A stretch of 64,000 bases of DNA from Anaerocaecibacter muris (GTDB lineage: Bacteria > Bacillota > Clostridia > Christensenellales > Pumilibacteraceae). Both the position numbers and the translations under genes were made by a program. This document shows positions 23,642-31,054 of the stretch, in pieces. The DNA lies in assembly GCF_943192945.1 (NCBI RefSeq), contig NZ_CALPCE010000004.1, positions 124,001 to 188,000 on the forward strand. Reading direction: 5' to 3'. How positions within the stretch are numbered: position 1 is the stretch's first letter; every line of letters starts with the position of its first letter. Under the pieces are notes generated by a model. The model did no database searches. It was not told the origin of the DNA and saw nothing but the letters and a program-made list of their open reading frames with translations.

Positions 23642-24335
23642 CGAGCGCCGCGACCTTGTTCGCCATCGCCTTGACCTGTTCGCTCATCGGCGCAACGGCG
23701 GCGAGTTCCGCATCGGTAAGCACACGGTCCAGAGCAAACACCGCCTGCGAGTAGTTGATACCGCCGCTGTTCTGCGCTTTCTTCAACGTGAACTTGGTGA
23801 CTACTGCGTTGGTCTTTTTACCCTTCGAAAGCAGGCGCATTACATACTTCGAGAATTCGCCGAGGCTCCCCGTCGGCAACGACAGTATGATCGGGAGTTG
23901 TTCGCCCTCACGCAAGAGATAAATCCTGCGCTTTTGCTTGCAAGCCTTCGCGCCGTTCTTGCCGCTGCCGAATTTGTTGAACGGACAGTCGGCGCACGAC
24001 TTGACCTCGCCCGTTTCCGCAACGATACCGATGTGACCGTCCATCGACCCACAGTCGGGCGGATTGTTGCCTCCCGTGTACTCTTCCTCGTAGTAACAGT
24101 TGATGGGATGGTGATGCAGTATTACCGCCTTGAATTCCTTGACGGAGTCGGGACTGTCGGGATCGTCGCCCGGCACTTCGAACGCCAAGCCGCCGCCCGA
24201 CGGGATTTTGATGCGGTCGAACGAGAGATTGAGTCCGGCGAGCTCGTCCGCCATGATGCCGCCGAGGTCTACGCCTCCCGTGTACTGCGCCACTGCGCTG
24301 CCGTTGTCTTCGCTTTTCACGATTTCGTTTGCCAT
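23631..24335 (-). CDS. Conserved phage protein near replication genes
   Basis: The 234-residue protein has an N-terminal half with acidic loops (GDDPDSPDSVKEFKAVILHH), a cysteine cluster (SCADCPFNKFGSGKNGAKACKQK), and a conserved SLPTGSLGEFSKYVMRLLSKGK segment. The cysteines could hold zinc. I have seen this layout in Firmicute phage replication blocks, but the function is unknown; single-strand DNA binding is a guess. It lies between the coiled-coil protein and DUF4406 genes. Confidence 0.6.
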   Translation of the reverse strand: MANEIVKSEDNGSAVAQYTGGVDLGGIMADELAGLNLSFDRIKIPSGGGLAFEVPGDDPDSPDSVKEFKAVILHHHPINCYYEEEYTGGNNPPDCGSMDGHIGIVAETGEVKSCADCPFNKFGSGKNGAKACKQKRRIYLLREGEQLPIILSLPTGSLGEFSKYVMRLLSKGKKTNAVVTKFTLKKAQNSGGINYSQAVFALDRVLTDAELAAVAPMSEQVKAMANKVAALDEE

Positions 24336-24353
24336 GTTCTTTCTATCTCCTTT

Positions 24354-24764
24354 TTAATATTTTTTTGACTTTGCTACGCGGATGCTGTTTTTCTCCGCTA
24401 TCTTGATGAGACCGTCCAACCATTCGGGCAACACCCCATCGTTGCTTGCAATGAGTTCTTTGACCGTTGCGGTCAGCGTTTGGCTGTTGATGGTGAATAA
24501 ATCCTCAAAGCCGTTCGCTTTCATCGCCTCCCACAACTCGGGTTTGCGGTCGGGCTCCGCCGATGGATATTCCTGAGTAACGAGCGAGAAAGTCGTGCCG
24601 TCGCGCTTGAACGACGTGACTTCCTCCGTCGTCATTATTCCAATCATCTCCGTTGTTACCCCATCGATTTCCTCGTTGATGCCTTTTACCTCGGCATCGA
24701 GAACGCTCTTTCTTTCTCTCAGCTCTTTGAGCCGATCCGAAAGTTCCAACAGTTGGTTATTCAA
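24354..24764 (-). CDS. Phage coiled-coil protein from internal TTG start
   Basis: This 136-residue product would begin at TTG 24764 (LNNQLLELSDRLKELRERKSV), behind a strong GGGAGG ribosome binding site inside the fusion frame. The N-terminal coiled coil and the SFKRDGTTFSLVTQEYPSAEP block suggest a gp157/Gam-like phage accessory protein, but that identification is tentative. It is probably the ancestral gene, with the homing-endonuclease gene inserted just in front and left in frame. Confidence 0.55.
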   Translation of the reverse strand: MNNQLLELSDRLKELRERKSVLDAEVKGINEEIDGVTTEMIGIMTTEEVTSFKRDGTTFSLVTQEYPSAEPDRKPELWEAMKANGFEDLFTINSQTLTATVKELIASNDGVLPEWLDGLIKIAEKNSIRVAKSKKY

Positions 24765-25376
24765 TTTATACCTCCCACTTTGTTTTATTGCTTGGTCAAT
24801 CGGAATCCCTTTTTTCAGCCTATCCTCTACCGTGCTGCGCGGCTGTCCGTAGATGCGGCACAGTTCGGCAAGCGTGAATTCCTTTCCGTATAACGTGTAC
24901 TTTTTTGTCTTGCCCGTGTTGCGGTGTTGCCGTACGGCGGTTATCCACTCGCAGTTCGACGGGCAATAGTTACCATCGTTGTCTTTGCGTTCTATGGTGA
25001 GTCCGTCCTTGTACCCGTTTTGCATCGCCCAATAGAAGAATGCCTCGAACTCCGCCCACTCGTCGCACACGCTTATTCCGCGTCCGCCGTAATACCGATA
25101 GTCTTTGCTCTTCGGATTACTGCATCGCTGTTTCATATTCGTCCATATCCGATGCAAGCGCAATTCGCTATTCGGCATTACTCTTTGCATTTGGCGGTAA
25201 CAGCCGCATGACAGCGTATGTCCGTTCGTTAGGTCGGTGCCGCGCACTATCGCCGTTCCACCGCATTCACAGTTGCATCGCCACATAAGTGCGGCGTTCT
25301 TTCCTTGCGGCGGTAGCTTCTCGACCGCAGTCAACCGTCCGAAATGCATTCCCGTTAAATCTTTAACTTTGCCCAT
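24354..25376 (-). CDS. Homing-endonuclease-like/phage coiled-coil protein fusion
   Basis: This 340-residue frame joins two unrelated parts. Residues 1-200 are a selfish-type HNH/AP2 protein: DLTGMHFGRLTAVEKL, CNCECGG, LSCGCY, then RYYGGRGISVCDEW and TIERKDNDGNYCPSNCEW. Residues 205-340 are a coiled coil plus a conserved phage domain (EVTSFKRDGTTFSLVTQEY, LPEWLDGLIKIAEKNSIRV). At the joint, codons 202-204 (Ser-Gly-Arg) encode GGGAGG, placed six bases before an in-frame TTG at 24764. The second part can therefore be translated alone. The start at 25376 overlaps the SNF2 gene's end. Confidence 0.75.
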   Translation of the reverse strand: MGKVKDLTGMHFGRLTAVEKLPPQGKNAALMWRCNCECGGTAIVRGTDLTNGHTLSCGCYRQMQRVMPNSELRLHRIWTNMKQRCSNPKSKDYRYYGGRGISVCDEWAEFEAFFYWAMQNGYKDGLTIERKDNDGNYCPSNCEWITAVRQHRNTGKTKKYTLYGKEFTLAELCRIYGQPRSTVEDRLKKGIPIDQAIKQSGRYKLNNQLLELSDRLKELRERKSVLDAEVKGINEEIDGVTTEMIGIMTTEEVTSFKRDGTTFSLVTQEYPSAEPDRKPELWEAMKANGFEDLFTINSQTLTATVKELIASNDGVLPEWLDGLIKIAEKNSIRVAKSKKY

Positions 25377-26994
25377 TGAGCAGTTCCCTCCAATTGTCCA
25401 CCATAAGGTTTGCTATATCTCCTTTGTGCTTGAGTGCGTGCAGTATCTTTTCGTCCACCGTTCCCTTGCCGACAAGATGTATGTAGAGACACTTTTCTTT
25501 TTGACCGATACGATGTATTCTCGCTCTCGATTGCTCGTAGTTGGCATACGAAAAATCAAGCGAATAGAACACTGCGACATTGGCTGCAGTCAGCGTCAAC
25601 CCCATTCCCGTGGTTTGCAGTTGCCCCACGAATACTCTAATGTTCGGGTCTTCTTGGAATTTCTTGACTTGGTCCGCCCGGTCGGTGGTTGCGCCGTAAA
25701 TAAGCGAGTACCCGATTTTCTTTGTTTTCAGCATTTCCTCGATGCCTTCGATTTCGGGTACGAACCGAGCGAAAACAACAACCTTTCGTCCTTCGTCCAT
25801 ACACGCATCGATAATATCTTCGAGTGCATCAAGCTTGGCACTGCTGACCTGCTCGGCTTCGCCTTTTATATCGTCGCGTATAAATCCGCCCGAACATTGC
25901 GAGAGCCGCAGGAGCTGCGTCAGCACATTCCGTGCCGTTACCTCACCGTTATTGAGCTCGGCGTAGCAGTCCTTTTCGATGCGCCTGTAGATGGATTGCG
26001 CCTGCGGCTCCAACGGCACTATGCGCGTTTCATCTATGAAAGGCGGAAGATCCACTGCGTCCTCGATCTTGATTCGGAACGCTACACTATGCACCTTTTC
26101 CACCAATTCTGCGATGTGACGATAGCCGACAATCATTCGGTTTTGATAGCCGCCCATCACAGCATACCGACTTCGAAAGAGATAAAAACTCGTACCGAGA
26201 ATGCTATCGTTTAGGAATTTGTATTGTGAGAAAAAGTCGAGCGGACTCCCAGTCACAGGTGTCCCGGTTAGTATCATATTGTACTTACTGATGCGCCCCA
26301 AACGGTGCAAGGCTTTTGACTGTGTTGCCGATGGATTCTTGATTTTCGAGGACTCATCGCACACGATTAGGTCTGGCTTCCACTTGGTTATTTCGCTCTC
26401 CAACCGCCAACAGCTTTCGTAGTTTACGACGATGATTTGGAGTGCTTGTCCTTGCATAAAATCGAACGCAGCCTTCTTCTTTTTCATCTCGCCGTCGAGT
26501 ACGGTGAGCGCATACTTATAGTCCGCGAACTTACGAAACTCTTCTTCCCATACTCCGACAATGGATTTTGGACTGACAATTAACATTCGCTTGATGCCCT
26601 TTTCCTTTTCAAGCGTACCCGTGATTGCTATTGTCATCATAGTCTTGCCCGTTCCCATATCTGCAAGTAAAGCAACGCCTTTACTTTTTTCAAACGATTC
26701 GAGCGCAAAGTCGTAAGCATTCTGCTGATGAATAAAGAGTTTTGCCTTGACCCTCGGTGTGGGATGCGCACAAACCGCTACAAATGCGTCACGTCGGCTT
26801 TTATGCATCGCAGCGAGTGTTTTATCGAGTTCGCAACCTATAAGCGACAGCGTGGCGACATTCTCGCAGGAAAGCGGCACAACCCAACACTTATCTTCCG
26901 CATCATACTGCCTACCGTCTATCTCCTTGATACTCTCTTTGTAGAGGTAGCTGTCGTAGATTCGGATGGTTTCGTTAGATTGGACAGCGTACAT
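25363..26994 (-). CDS. Phage SNF2-family helicase
   Basis: The protein is 543 residues. A short N-terminal part is followed by SF2 motifs: Walker A ALLADMGTGKTMMTIAI, the DEAH-box position LIVCDESSKIKNPSA, and motif III ILTGTPVTGSP. The second lobe has LIYGATTDRADQV, QTTGMGLTLTAANVAVFYSLDFSYANYEQSRARIHRIGQ. All helicase motifs look intact. Such proteins accompany VRR-NUC and primase genes in Firmicute phages and assist replication or recombination. No clear ribosome binding site precedes the listed start, and it overlaps the small HTH-like gene by 20 bases. Confidence 0.92.
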   Translation of the reverse strand: MYAVQSNETIRIYDSYLYKESIKEIDGRQYDAEDKCWVVPLSCENVATLSLIGCELDKTLAAMHKSRRDAFVAVCAHPTPRVKAKLFIHQQNAYDFALESFEKSKGVALLADMGTGKTMMTIAITGTLEKEKGIKRMLIVSPKSIVGVWEEEFRKFADYKYALTVLDGEMKKKKAAFDFMQGQALQIIVVNYESCWRLESEITKWKPDLIVCDESSKIKNPSATQSKALHRLGRISKYNMILTGTPVTGSPLDFFSQYKFLNDSILGTSFYLFRSRYAVMGGYQNRMIVGYRHIAELVEKVHSVAFRIKIEDAVDLPPFIDETRIVPLEPQAQSIYRRIEKDCYAELNNGEVTARNVLTQLLRLSQCSGGFIRDDIKGEAEQVSSAKLDALEDIIDACMDEGRKVVVFARFVPEIEGIEEMLKTKKIGYSLIYGATTDRADQVKKFQEDPNIRVFVGQLQTTGMGLTLTAANVAVFYSLDFSYANYEQSRARIHRIGQKEKCLYIHLVGKGTVDEKILHALKHKGDIANLMVDNWRELLNGQS

Positions 26995-27202
26995 TTATGC
27001 CCTCCCAATCGATTACCGTAAACATCTCCTCCGCTCCGAACATTTGCATCAGCCGTTCGCTTTGCGCGTAATCAAACTCTTCGCCCACGGTCAGCATCCT
27101 CGCCAATTCGTATGCCGTTAATCCCAATTCTTTGGCGATAAAACGAAAGCCGACGTTCGATTTTTTTATCATTGAAATGAATAATTTTCTATGTACCTTC
27201 AT
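26975..27202 (-). CDS. Small HTH-like phage protein
   Basis: The 75-residue protein contains FIAKELGLTAYELARMLTVGEEFDYAQSERLM, compatible with a small XRE-like helix-turn-helix. Its ATG overlaps the stop of the preceding regulator (ATGA at 27199-27202), so the two are coupled. A role in early control or in recruiting the helicase cannot be decided from sequence. Confidence 0.55.
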   Translation of the reverse strand: MKVHRKLFISMIKKSNVGFRFIAKELGLTAYELARMLTVGEEFDYAQSERLMQMFGAEEMFTVIDWEGINVRCPI

Positions 27203-27543
27203 TGATTTCTCCTCGGCTCTTTGAATGTTTTTAGGATCGATTGCATCACTGCGAGTTCGTTTCCCGTGAGCCCTTTTGACAGTTCTTCCAACAGTTCGGA
27301 CTGCTTGTCCGTTAGGTATTTTTTACCGAGTCTATAATCTTGGTCTACATGGATTCCGCCTCCTTTACCCTGCGTAGTGTAGATGGGATAGGACAGCGAA
27401 AGGTATTCTATATCTCTTCGTATTGTGCGTTCGCCGACGCCGAACTCAGTCGCAAGATTTTCGACTGTGTCGTATCTTCGTTCGCATAAAACTTCGAGAA
27501 TTTCTTGCCTGCGTTCAAGCGCGCTTTGCACTGTTCTATCCAT
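27199..27543 (-). CDS. DeoR/WYL-type HTH regulator, short
   Basis: The 114-residue protein carries a winged HTH: SALERRQEILEVLCERRYDTVENLATEFGVGERTIRRDIEYLSLSYPI, with a GKGGGIHV beta wing. It then has a C-terminal YLTDKQSELLEELSKGL segment. This DNA-binding half without an effector domain is widespread in Firmicute phages. The start is uncertain: ATG at 27543 has GGAG directly abutting, while a GTG at 27588 would add 15 residues and has a poorer site. It is first in the replication operon. Confidence 0.7.
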   Translation of the reverse strand: MDRTVQSALERRQEILEVLCERRYDTVENLATEFGVGERTIRRDIEYLSLSYPIYTTQGKGGGIHVDQDYRLGKKYLTDKQSELLEELSKGLTGNELAVMQSILKTFKEPRRNQ

Positions 27544-27588
27544 CTCCTTTGCCCTTGATGAGCGTATTCTAACGGGTAAAGCGGACAC

Positions 27589-27930
27589 CTAATGACCGCT
27601 TATAAAAAGTTTTTTGAATTATTTTCGTGGATCAGTAAATCTTCCACTTGATAATTCATATATTGGTAAGTTACTCTAATTCGCAGATACTATATAATAC
27701 GTAAAACCGATACATATGTAAGGCAATTTTGTATATTTTTTTAATTTTTTTCTAAAAACAAAAAAGCCACCGACAGACGATTCACCCTTGCTGGGGATTA
27801 TTTCGTCTATCGGTGGCCTCTCAAAAATGGTTTAACTCACCGTTTGATATGTCTTCCGCTTTTAGGTTTTACGTGTCACTGTTTCAGACCGACCTAAGGC
27901 TGACATACCTATGTATTTTATATTCAATTG
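27589..27930. other. Intergenic region with terminator, AT-rich
   Basis: About 340 bases have no supported gene. The right half holds a strong terminator (27766-27817). The left half is AT-rich, with TATA-like stretches near 27690 that could hold the promoter of the replication operon on the minus strand. No good -35 could be fixed. Confidence 0.5.
27766..27817 (-). terminator. Strong rho-independent terminator
   Basis: GCCACCGATAGACGA pairs with TCGTCTGTCGGTGGC (15 positions, one mismatch) on the minus strand, with a 22-base loop. TTTTTTGTTTTT follows. It ends the transcript carrying the three zinc-ribbon genes and separates it from the replication operon. Confidence 0.85.
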
Positions 27931-28128
27931 TTATAATAACTGCTGTTTGTTTGGTGCGTACACATCAAGCTGCACGTGTCTTCGCGTTATTGGTCTTGAC
28001 ACCGTCACTGTGCCGCATTTGTGGCAGGTCATTCTTATCATGCCACTGTCGTCTTGCCACCCAATGATGTCTGCGCCGCAGTTCACGCATTTCATTCGCT
28101 TGGGAGCAATGTTGGTTTGGTTAATCAT
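27931..28128 (-). CDS. Small zinc-ribbon protein
   Basis: The 65-residue protein has KCVNCGADIIGW and TCHKCGTVTVSRP, two CxxC knuckles of a zinc ribbon. GGAGGG precedes the ATG at 28128. It is the last of three tandem zinc-ribbon genes between repressor and terminator. The role is unknown; small phage zinc ribbons often act in transcription or translation control. Confidence 0.7.
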   Translation of the reverse strand: MINQTNIAPKRMKCVNCGADIIGWQDDSGMIRMTCHKCGTVTVSRPITRRHVQLDVYAPNKQQLL

Positions 28129-28269
28129 ACACTACCCTCCGATTTTTCCCATAGTACAAAATCTTTGGATTATCTTTACTTCATTAGTGCGGTCGGGAAC
28201 TCCAACACCGAAGATGGATGCTTTTGTACTTTATATATCATCGGCTGCGACCGGGGCAAGTCGCATTCG

Positions 28270-28458
28270 CTAATATTTACCGCACATAGCTGCAAGCTGC
28301 TTTCCTGTGTAGACAGGTATTTTTGTTACCTTTGCAAAGTCCATTGCTTTATATGCTTCTCCGCACTTCTCGCATATCATCCAACCGTCCGTTTCTTCGA
28401 GATACAAGTGCCTATTTATCGTTTTGCACTTAGGACATTTTACATCATACCCTTGCAT
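28270..28458 (-). CDS. Small zinc-ribbon protein (Com-like)
   Basis: The 62-residue protein MQGYDVKCPKCKTINRHLY...GWMICEKCGEAYKAM has two CxxC pairs at residues 8-11 and about 29-32. The layout resembles the phage Mu Com type of translational regulator only loosely. GGAG precedes the ATG, which overlaps the upstream zinc-ribbon gene by 14 bases. Confidence 0.65.
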   Translation of the reverse strand: MQGYDVKCPKCKTINRHLYLEETDGWMICEKCGEAYKAMDFAKVTKIPVYTGKQLAAMCGKY

Positions 28459-28675
28459 GGTTCGCTACTCCTTTCGGTGACTTGTATTGCACCGTTATTA
28501 CTGTATTGTCATCCTCTTCCGTCGGGCGCTGCGCCGAAATCGTTTTCTTACCGAATATGCTTTGTTTGAATCGCAGGATCGCGCCGCAATGCGGACATAC
28601 CGACTGTTTCTCGCGCAAACCGAAATCCAAGATGTTTTCGCCTGCGCACATTACACAATACCTTTTCTTTTTCAT
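28445..28675 (-). CDS. Small zinc-ribbon protein
   Basis: The 76-residue protein begins MKKKRYCVMCAGENILDFGLREKQSVCPHCGAIL, with CVMC and CPHC pairs. A basic, flexible C-terminus follows (FGKKTISAQRPTEEDDNTV). GGAG is present upstream of the ATG. It starts the three-gene zinc-ribbon run immediately downstream of the LexA-like repressor. Confidence 0.65.
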   Translation of the reverse strand: MKKKRYCVMCAGENILDFGLREKQSVCPHCGAILRFKQSIFGKKTISAQRPTEEDDNTVITVQYKSPKGVANHARV

Positions 28676-28726
28676 ATTCTATCTCCTATTTGATTATTTG
28701 TTGATTGCGTTAATGTGCTTTTTCCA

Positions 28727-29326
28727 TCATAAATCTTTTAATACTTTAATCGCTACTCCTTGTATTTCGCAAGACTTCACTATGATATCATCATAGTTTG
28801 GATTTTCGGGATGCAAAATGATCTTCCGATGTTTCTCATCGCGGTACAGCCGTTTGAGCGTATTTTCATTATCTACAAGTGCCACAACGATATCTCCGTC
28901 GTCGGCTTCGCTTGCCTTCCGTACTATGACTATATCATCGTCATCTATCCCGGCATTAATCATCGAATCACCGTTGGCTCTCAGTAGAAAATACTCGCCC
29001 GATCCAAGCCACTCCGTCGGAATGCGTATGTAACTTTCTACGCTCTCCTCCGATAATAACGGCTGTCCGCATGATACACTCCCTATGAGCGGAATACTGA
29101 CCGAATTTTCCTTTGACTTGGCAATTCGTTCCGTAGTTATTTTTCCGCCGTCATATTCGAGCATCCCTCGCTCGTTCATTTCCTGAAGATACCGCGACAT
29201 CGTTGATGCACTTAATCCAAGCCGAGTTCCCAATTCCCTCGTAGTAGGTGTTCGCCCGGTCTGTGAAAAAAAGCCGTCCACCGCCGCCACAATATCCATC
29301 ATTAACATTTCGTCTTTCGTGCGCAT
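28727..29326 (-). CDS. LexA/S24-type repressor with self-cleavage domain
   Basis: The protein is 199 residues. The N-terminus is a winged HTH of LexA type (FFSQTGRTPTTRELGTRLGLSASTMSRYLQEM). The C-terminus is an S24 peptidase: a likely cleavage site in IGSVSCGQPLL (Cys-Gly), the catalytic Ser in LRANGDSMINAGI and the Lys in VDNENTLKRLYRD. It probably keeps the prophage silent until DNA damage. A perfect sigma-A promoter with two ACAAGTTGT boxes precedes it, implying autoregulation. GGAGG is upstream of the ATG. Confidence 0.9.
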   Translation of the reverse strand: MRTKDEMLMMDIVAAVDGFFSQTGRTPTTRELGTRLGLSASTMSRYLQEMNERGMLEYDGGKITTERIAKSKENSVSIPLIGSVSCGQPLLSEESVESYIRIPTEWLGSGEYFLLRANGDSMINAGIDDDDIVIVRKASEADDGDIVVALVDNENTLKRLYRDEKHRKIILHPENPNYDDIIVKSCEIQGVAIKVLKDL

Positions 29327-29352
29327 CGAAAAACCTCCGTATTTTCTATCTG

Positions 29353-29405
29353 CAACAACTTGTTTCAGATAGGCGTATTATACAACTTGTTTCCGTATTT
29401 GTCAA
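29353..29405 (-). promoter_or_regulatory. Repressor promoter with repeated ACAAGTTGT operators
   Basis: On the minus strand TTGACA (29400-29405), 17 bases, TATAAT (29377-29382). GAAACAAGTTGT occurs once inside the spacer and again about 25 bases downstream. The core ACAAGTTGT is palindromic around the central G. This is the likely self-operator of the LexA-like repressor. Confidence 0.8.
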
Positions 29406-29460
29406 GAGTCAAATGTCCTTGTTTCGGGACAGTCTTAAATTTTTTATAGAAAACAAAAAA

Positions 29461-29478
29461 ACGACCAGTTACGGTCGC
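29461..29478 (-). terminator. Rho-independent terminator of the HD-hydrolase unit
   Basis: GCGACC pairs with GGTCGT (one G-U) around a six-base loop, followed by seven Ts on the minus strand. It separates the stress/defence operon on the right from the repressor promoter. Confidence 0.75.
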
Positions 29479-29509
29479 TTCTCGTTCTTACTATATTCAA
29501 AAATTTATC

Positions 29510-30079
29510 TTATGTTTGCGAAAAACCAAACACCGCAATTAATAATTCAACATATTCCTTAAAGGCGCATGTTTCTTTGATTTCTTTACACAGCCGCTCG
29601 GCGATTCCATTATAGTACCAATCGTGTTTCGATTTGTCTTTTACATTAAACCTCTTCCAAAGCTCATCCCCCACCTCTACATAATCATGGTATATAGCAC
29701 GCATATTAGACAGTTTATCGGCAAGGATTATGATTTGCTCGTCTTTGCTTGCTTTTGGAATATAGTCGAGAGTTTCCTGTTTCCGTATTTCCCAGGTTTC
29801 TGCAGCCGGCCTGTCCTCACGCTTATCTTCGCTATCAGCACATACAAGACTGGTAATTCTTTTGCCGAACTGTGCTTCAAGCTGTTCCTTTGTGGTGGAT
29901 GTGTCCTCTATGACATCATGCAATACCGCCGCCGCAATCACTTCTTGATCAGTGGTCATACTTGCTACAATTGCCGCCACTTCCAGCGGATGAACGATAT
30001 AAGGAACTTTACTGCTTTTCCGATACGCTCCACTATGCGCCTCGGTTGCAAAGATTATTGCTTTATCAAATATAGTCAT
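29510..30079 (-). CDS. HD-domain hydrolase, SpoT/MESH1-like
   Basis: The 189-residue protein has the HD metal motifs in order: HSGAYRKSSKVPYIVHPLEVAAIV, VLHDVIEDTSTT (HDxxED), and ILADKLSNMRAI with the late Asp. The pattern matches the (p)ppGpp hydrolase branch of HD proteins, without synthetase or TGS domains. It may hydrolyse alarmone or another nucleotide. It lies at the end of the unit that includes TerD and ends at a terminator, so it may serve the same stress response. Membership of the island rather than the prophage is inferred from the terminator and promoter between them. Confidence 0.8.
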   Translation of the reverse strand: MTIFDKAIIFATEAHSGAYRKSSKVPYIVHPLEVAAIVASMTTDQEVIAAAVLHDVIEDTSTTKEQLEAQFGKRITSLVCADSEDKREDRPAAETWEIRKQETLDYIPKASKDEQIIILADKLSNMRAIYHDYVEVGDELWKRFNVKDKSKHDWYYNGIAERLCKEIKETCAFKEYVELLIAVFGFSQT

Positions 30080-30125
30080 TAACCTATTCTCCCGTCTAAC
30101 TAAATCCTGGTCTAGACCTTTGTTA

Positions 30126-31043
30126 CTATCTTATGCTCATAACTTCATCAGCTAATTGACTAATATTTTCCGCATGGCTCCCTTTCCCTATTGCCTTAAA
30201 CAACCATTCTCCTCCACGTCGATATGCCACACCTATTACTAATGCTGTAAAGTTTTTCATATTAGCATTAACTTTATATTCTATTATAGCTTTTCTCGAA
30301 ACAGGATCATAAAGGCGTATGTACATATTTTTTACATTGCCGAGCTGTTGATGCCTTGATCGGCATTCATAGATATTCAATACAAATATAAGTCTATCTC
30401 TATTTTGAGGTACTTTGTCAAGATAAACCGTAATGTTTTCATCGTCGCTCTGATTTCCATCCTCGTCCTCACCAGTCAAATTATCCCCATGATGAACAAC
30501 ACAACCAGACGGGTGCTGCAAATCACCGAAATACACAATTTCCTTTCCTGCGTTCCCGGCTACAACAACAGAAGAGTCAACATCCATATTGTGTCCGATA
30601 ACCGTTGGATCCCATCCCACCCCAACAATTATTTTCGAAAGTGGTCTATTATCCGCAAAATGTATTTTAACTTCTTGCCCTTGCGATAATCTTACAATAT
30701 CGCCCTCTTTGTAGCCTCTGCCTATAGCAGATGCAGAATAATCTATTTCGAGATTATTGCAATATATGCACTGAAAATTATACTCTTTTGACCGACAATT
30801 AAAAGATTTTTGCGGGCATGAACATCCTGACACAACCCTCTTCCCGCACTTTTTACAGGGTTGGAGGTTATCATTTGTCATGAATGATGATTGCTTTACT
30901 TCGGACGATATAACCGACGCTTCTTCTTCGGTAATATTAATAAAATTAACTACTTTCCACACTCCGCCGAATTGCTTTATCTCAAGCCCAAAATGTTGAT
31001 TGGTGTTTTTACAATATGCCTTGATGAATTTTGTGTTTTTCAT
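30126..31043 (-). CDS. TerD-family protein with zinc-ribbon insert
   Basis: The protein is 305 residues. The first 120 carry a cysteine-rich region (CKKCGKRVVSGCSCPQ, CIYCNN). The rest is a TerD domain: VGVGWDPTVIGHNMDVDSSVVV, FGDLQHPSGCVVHHGDNLTGE, VYLDKVPQNRDRLIFVLNIYE, MKNFTALVIGVAYRRGGEWLFKAIG. The acidic calcium-binding positions of TerD (DVDSS, GDN) are present. TerD proteins act in membrane-linked chemical-stress and phage-resistance complexes. Its neighbour is an AAA-like/transglutaminase protein, 11 bases away. Confidence 0.88.
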   Translation of the reverse strand: MKNTKFIKAYCKNTNQHFGLEIKQFGGVWKVVNFINITEEEASVISSEVKQSSFMTNDNLQPCKKCGKRVVSGCSCPQKSFNCRSKEYNFQCIYCNNLEIDYSASAIGRGYKEGDIVRLSQGQEVKIHFADNRPLSKIIVGVGWDPTVIGHNMDVDSSVVVAGNAGKEIVYFGDLQHPSGCVVHHGDNLTGEDEDGNQSDDENITVYLDKVPQNRDRLIFVLNIYECRSRHQQLGNVKNMYIRLYDPVSRKAIIEYKVNANMKNFTALVIGVAYRRGGEWLFKAIGKGSHAENISQLADEVMSIR

Positions 31044-31054
31044 AATCGAACTCC

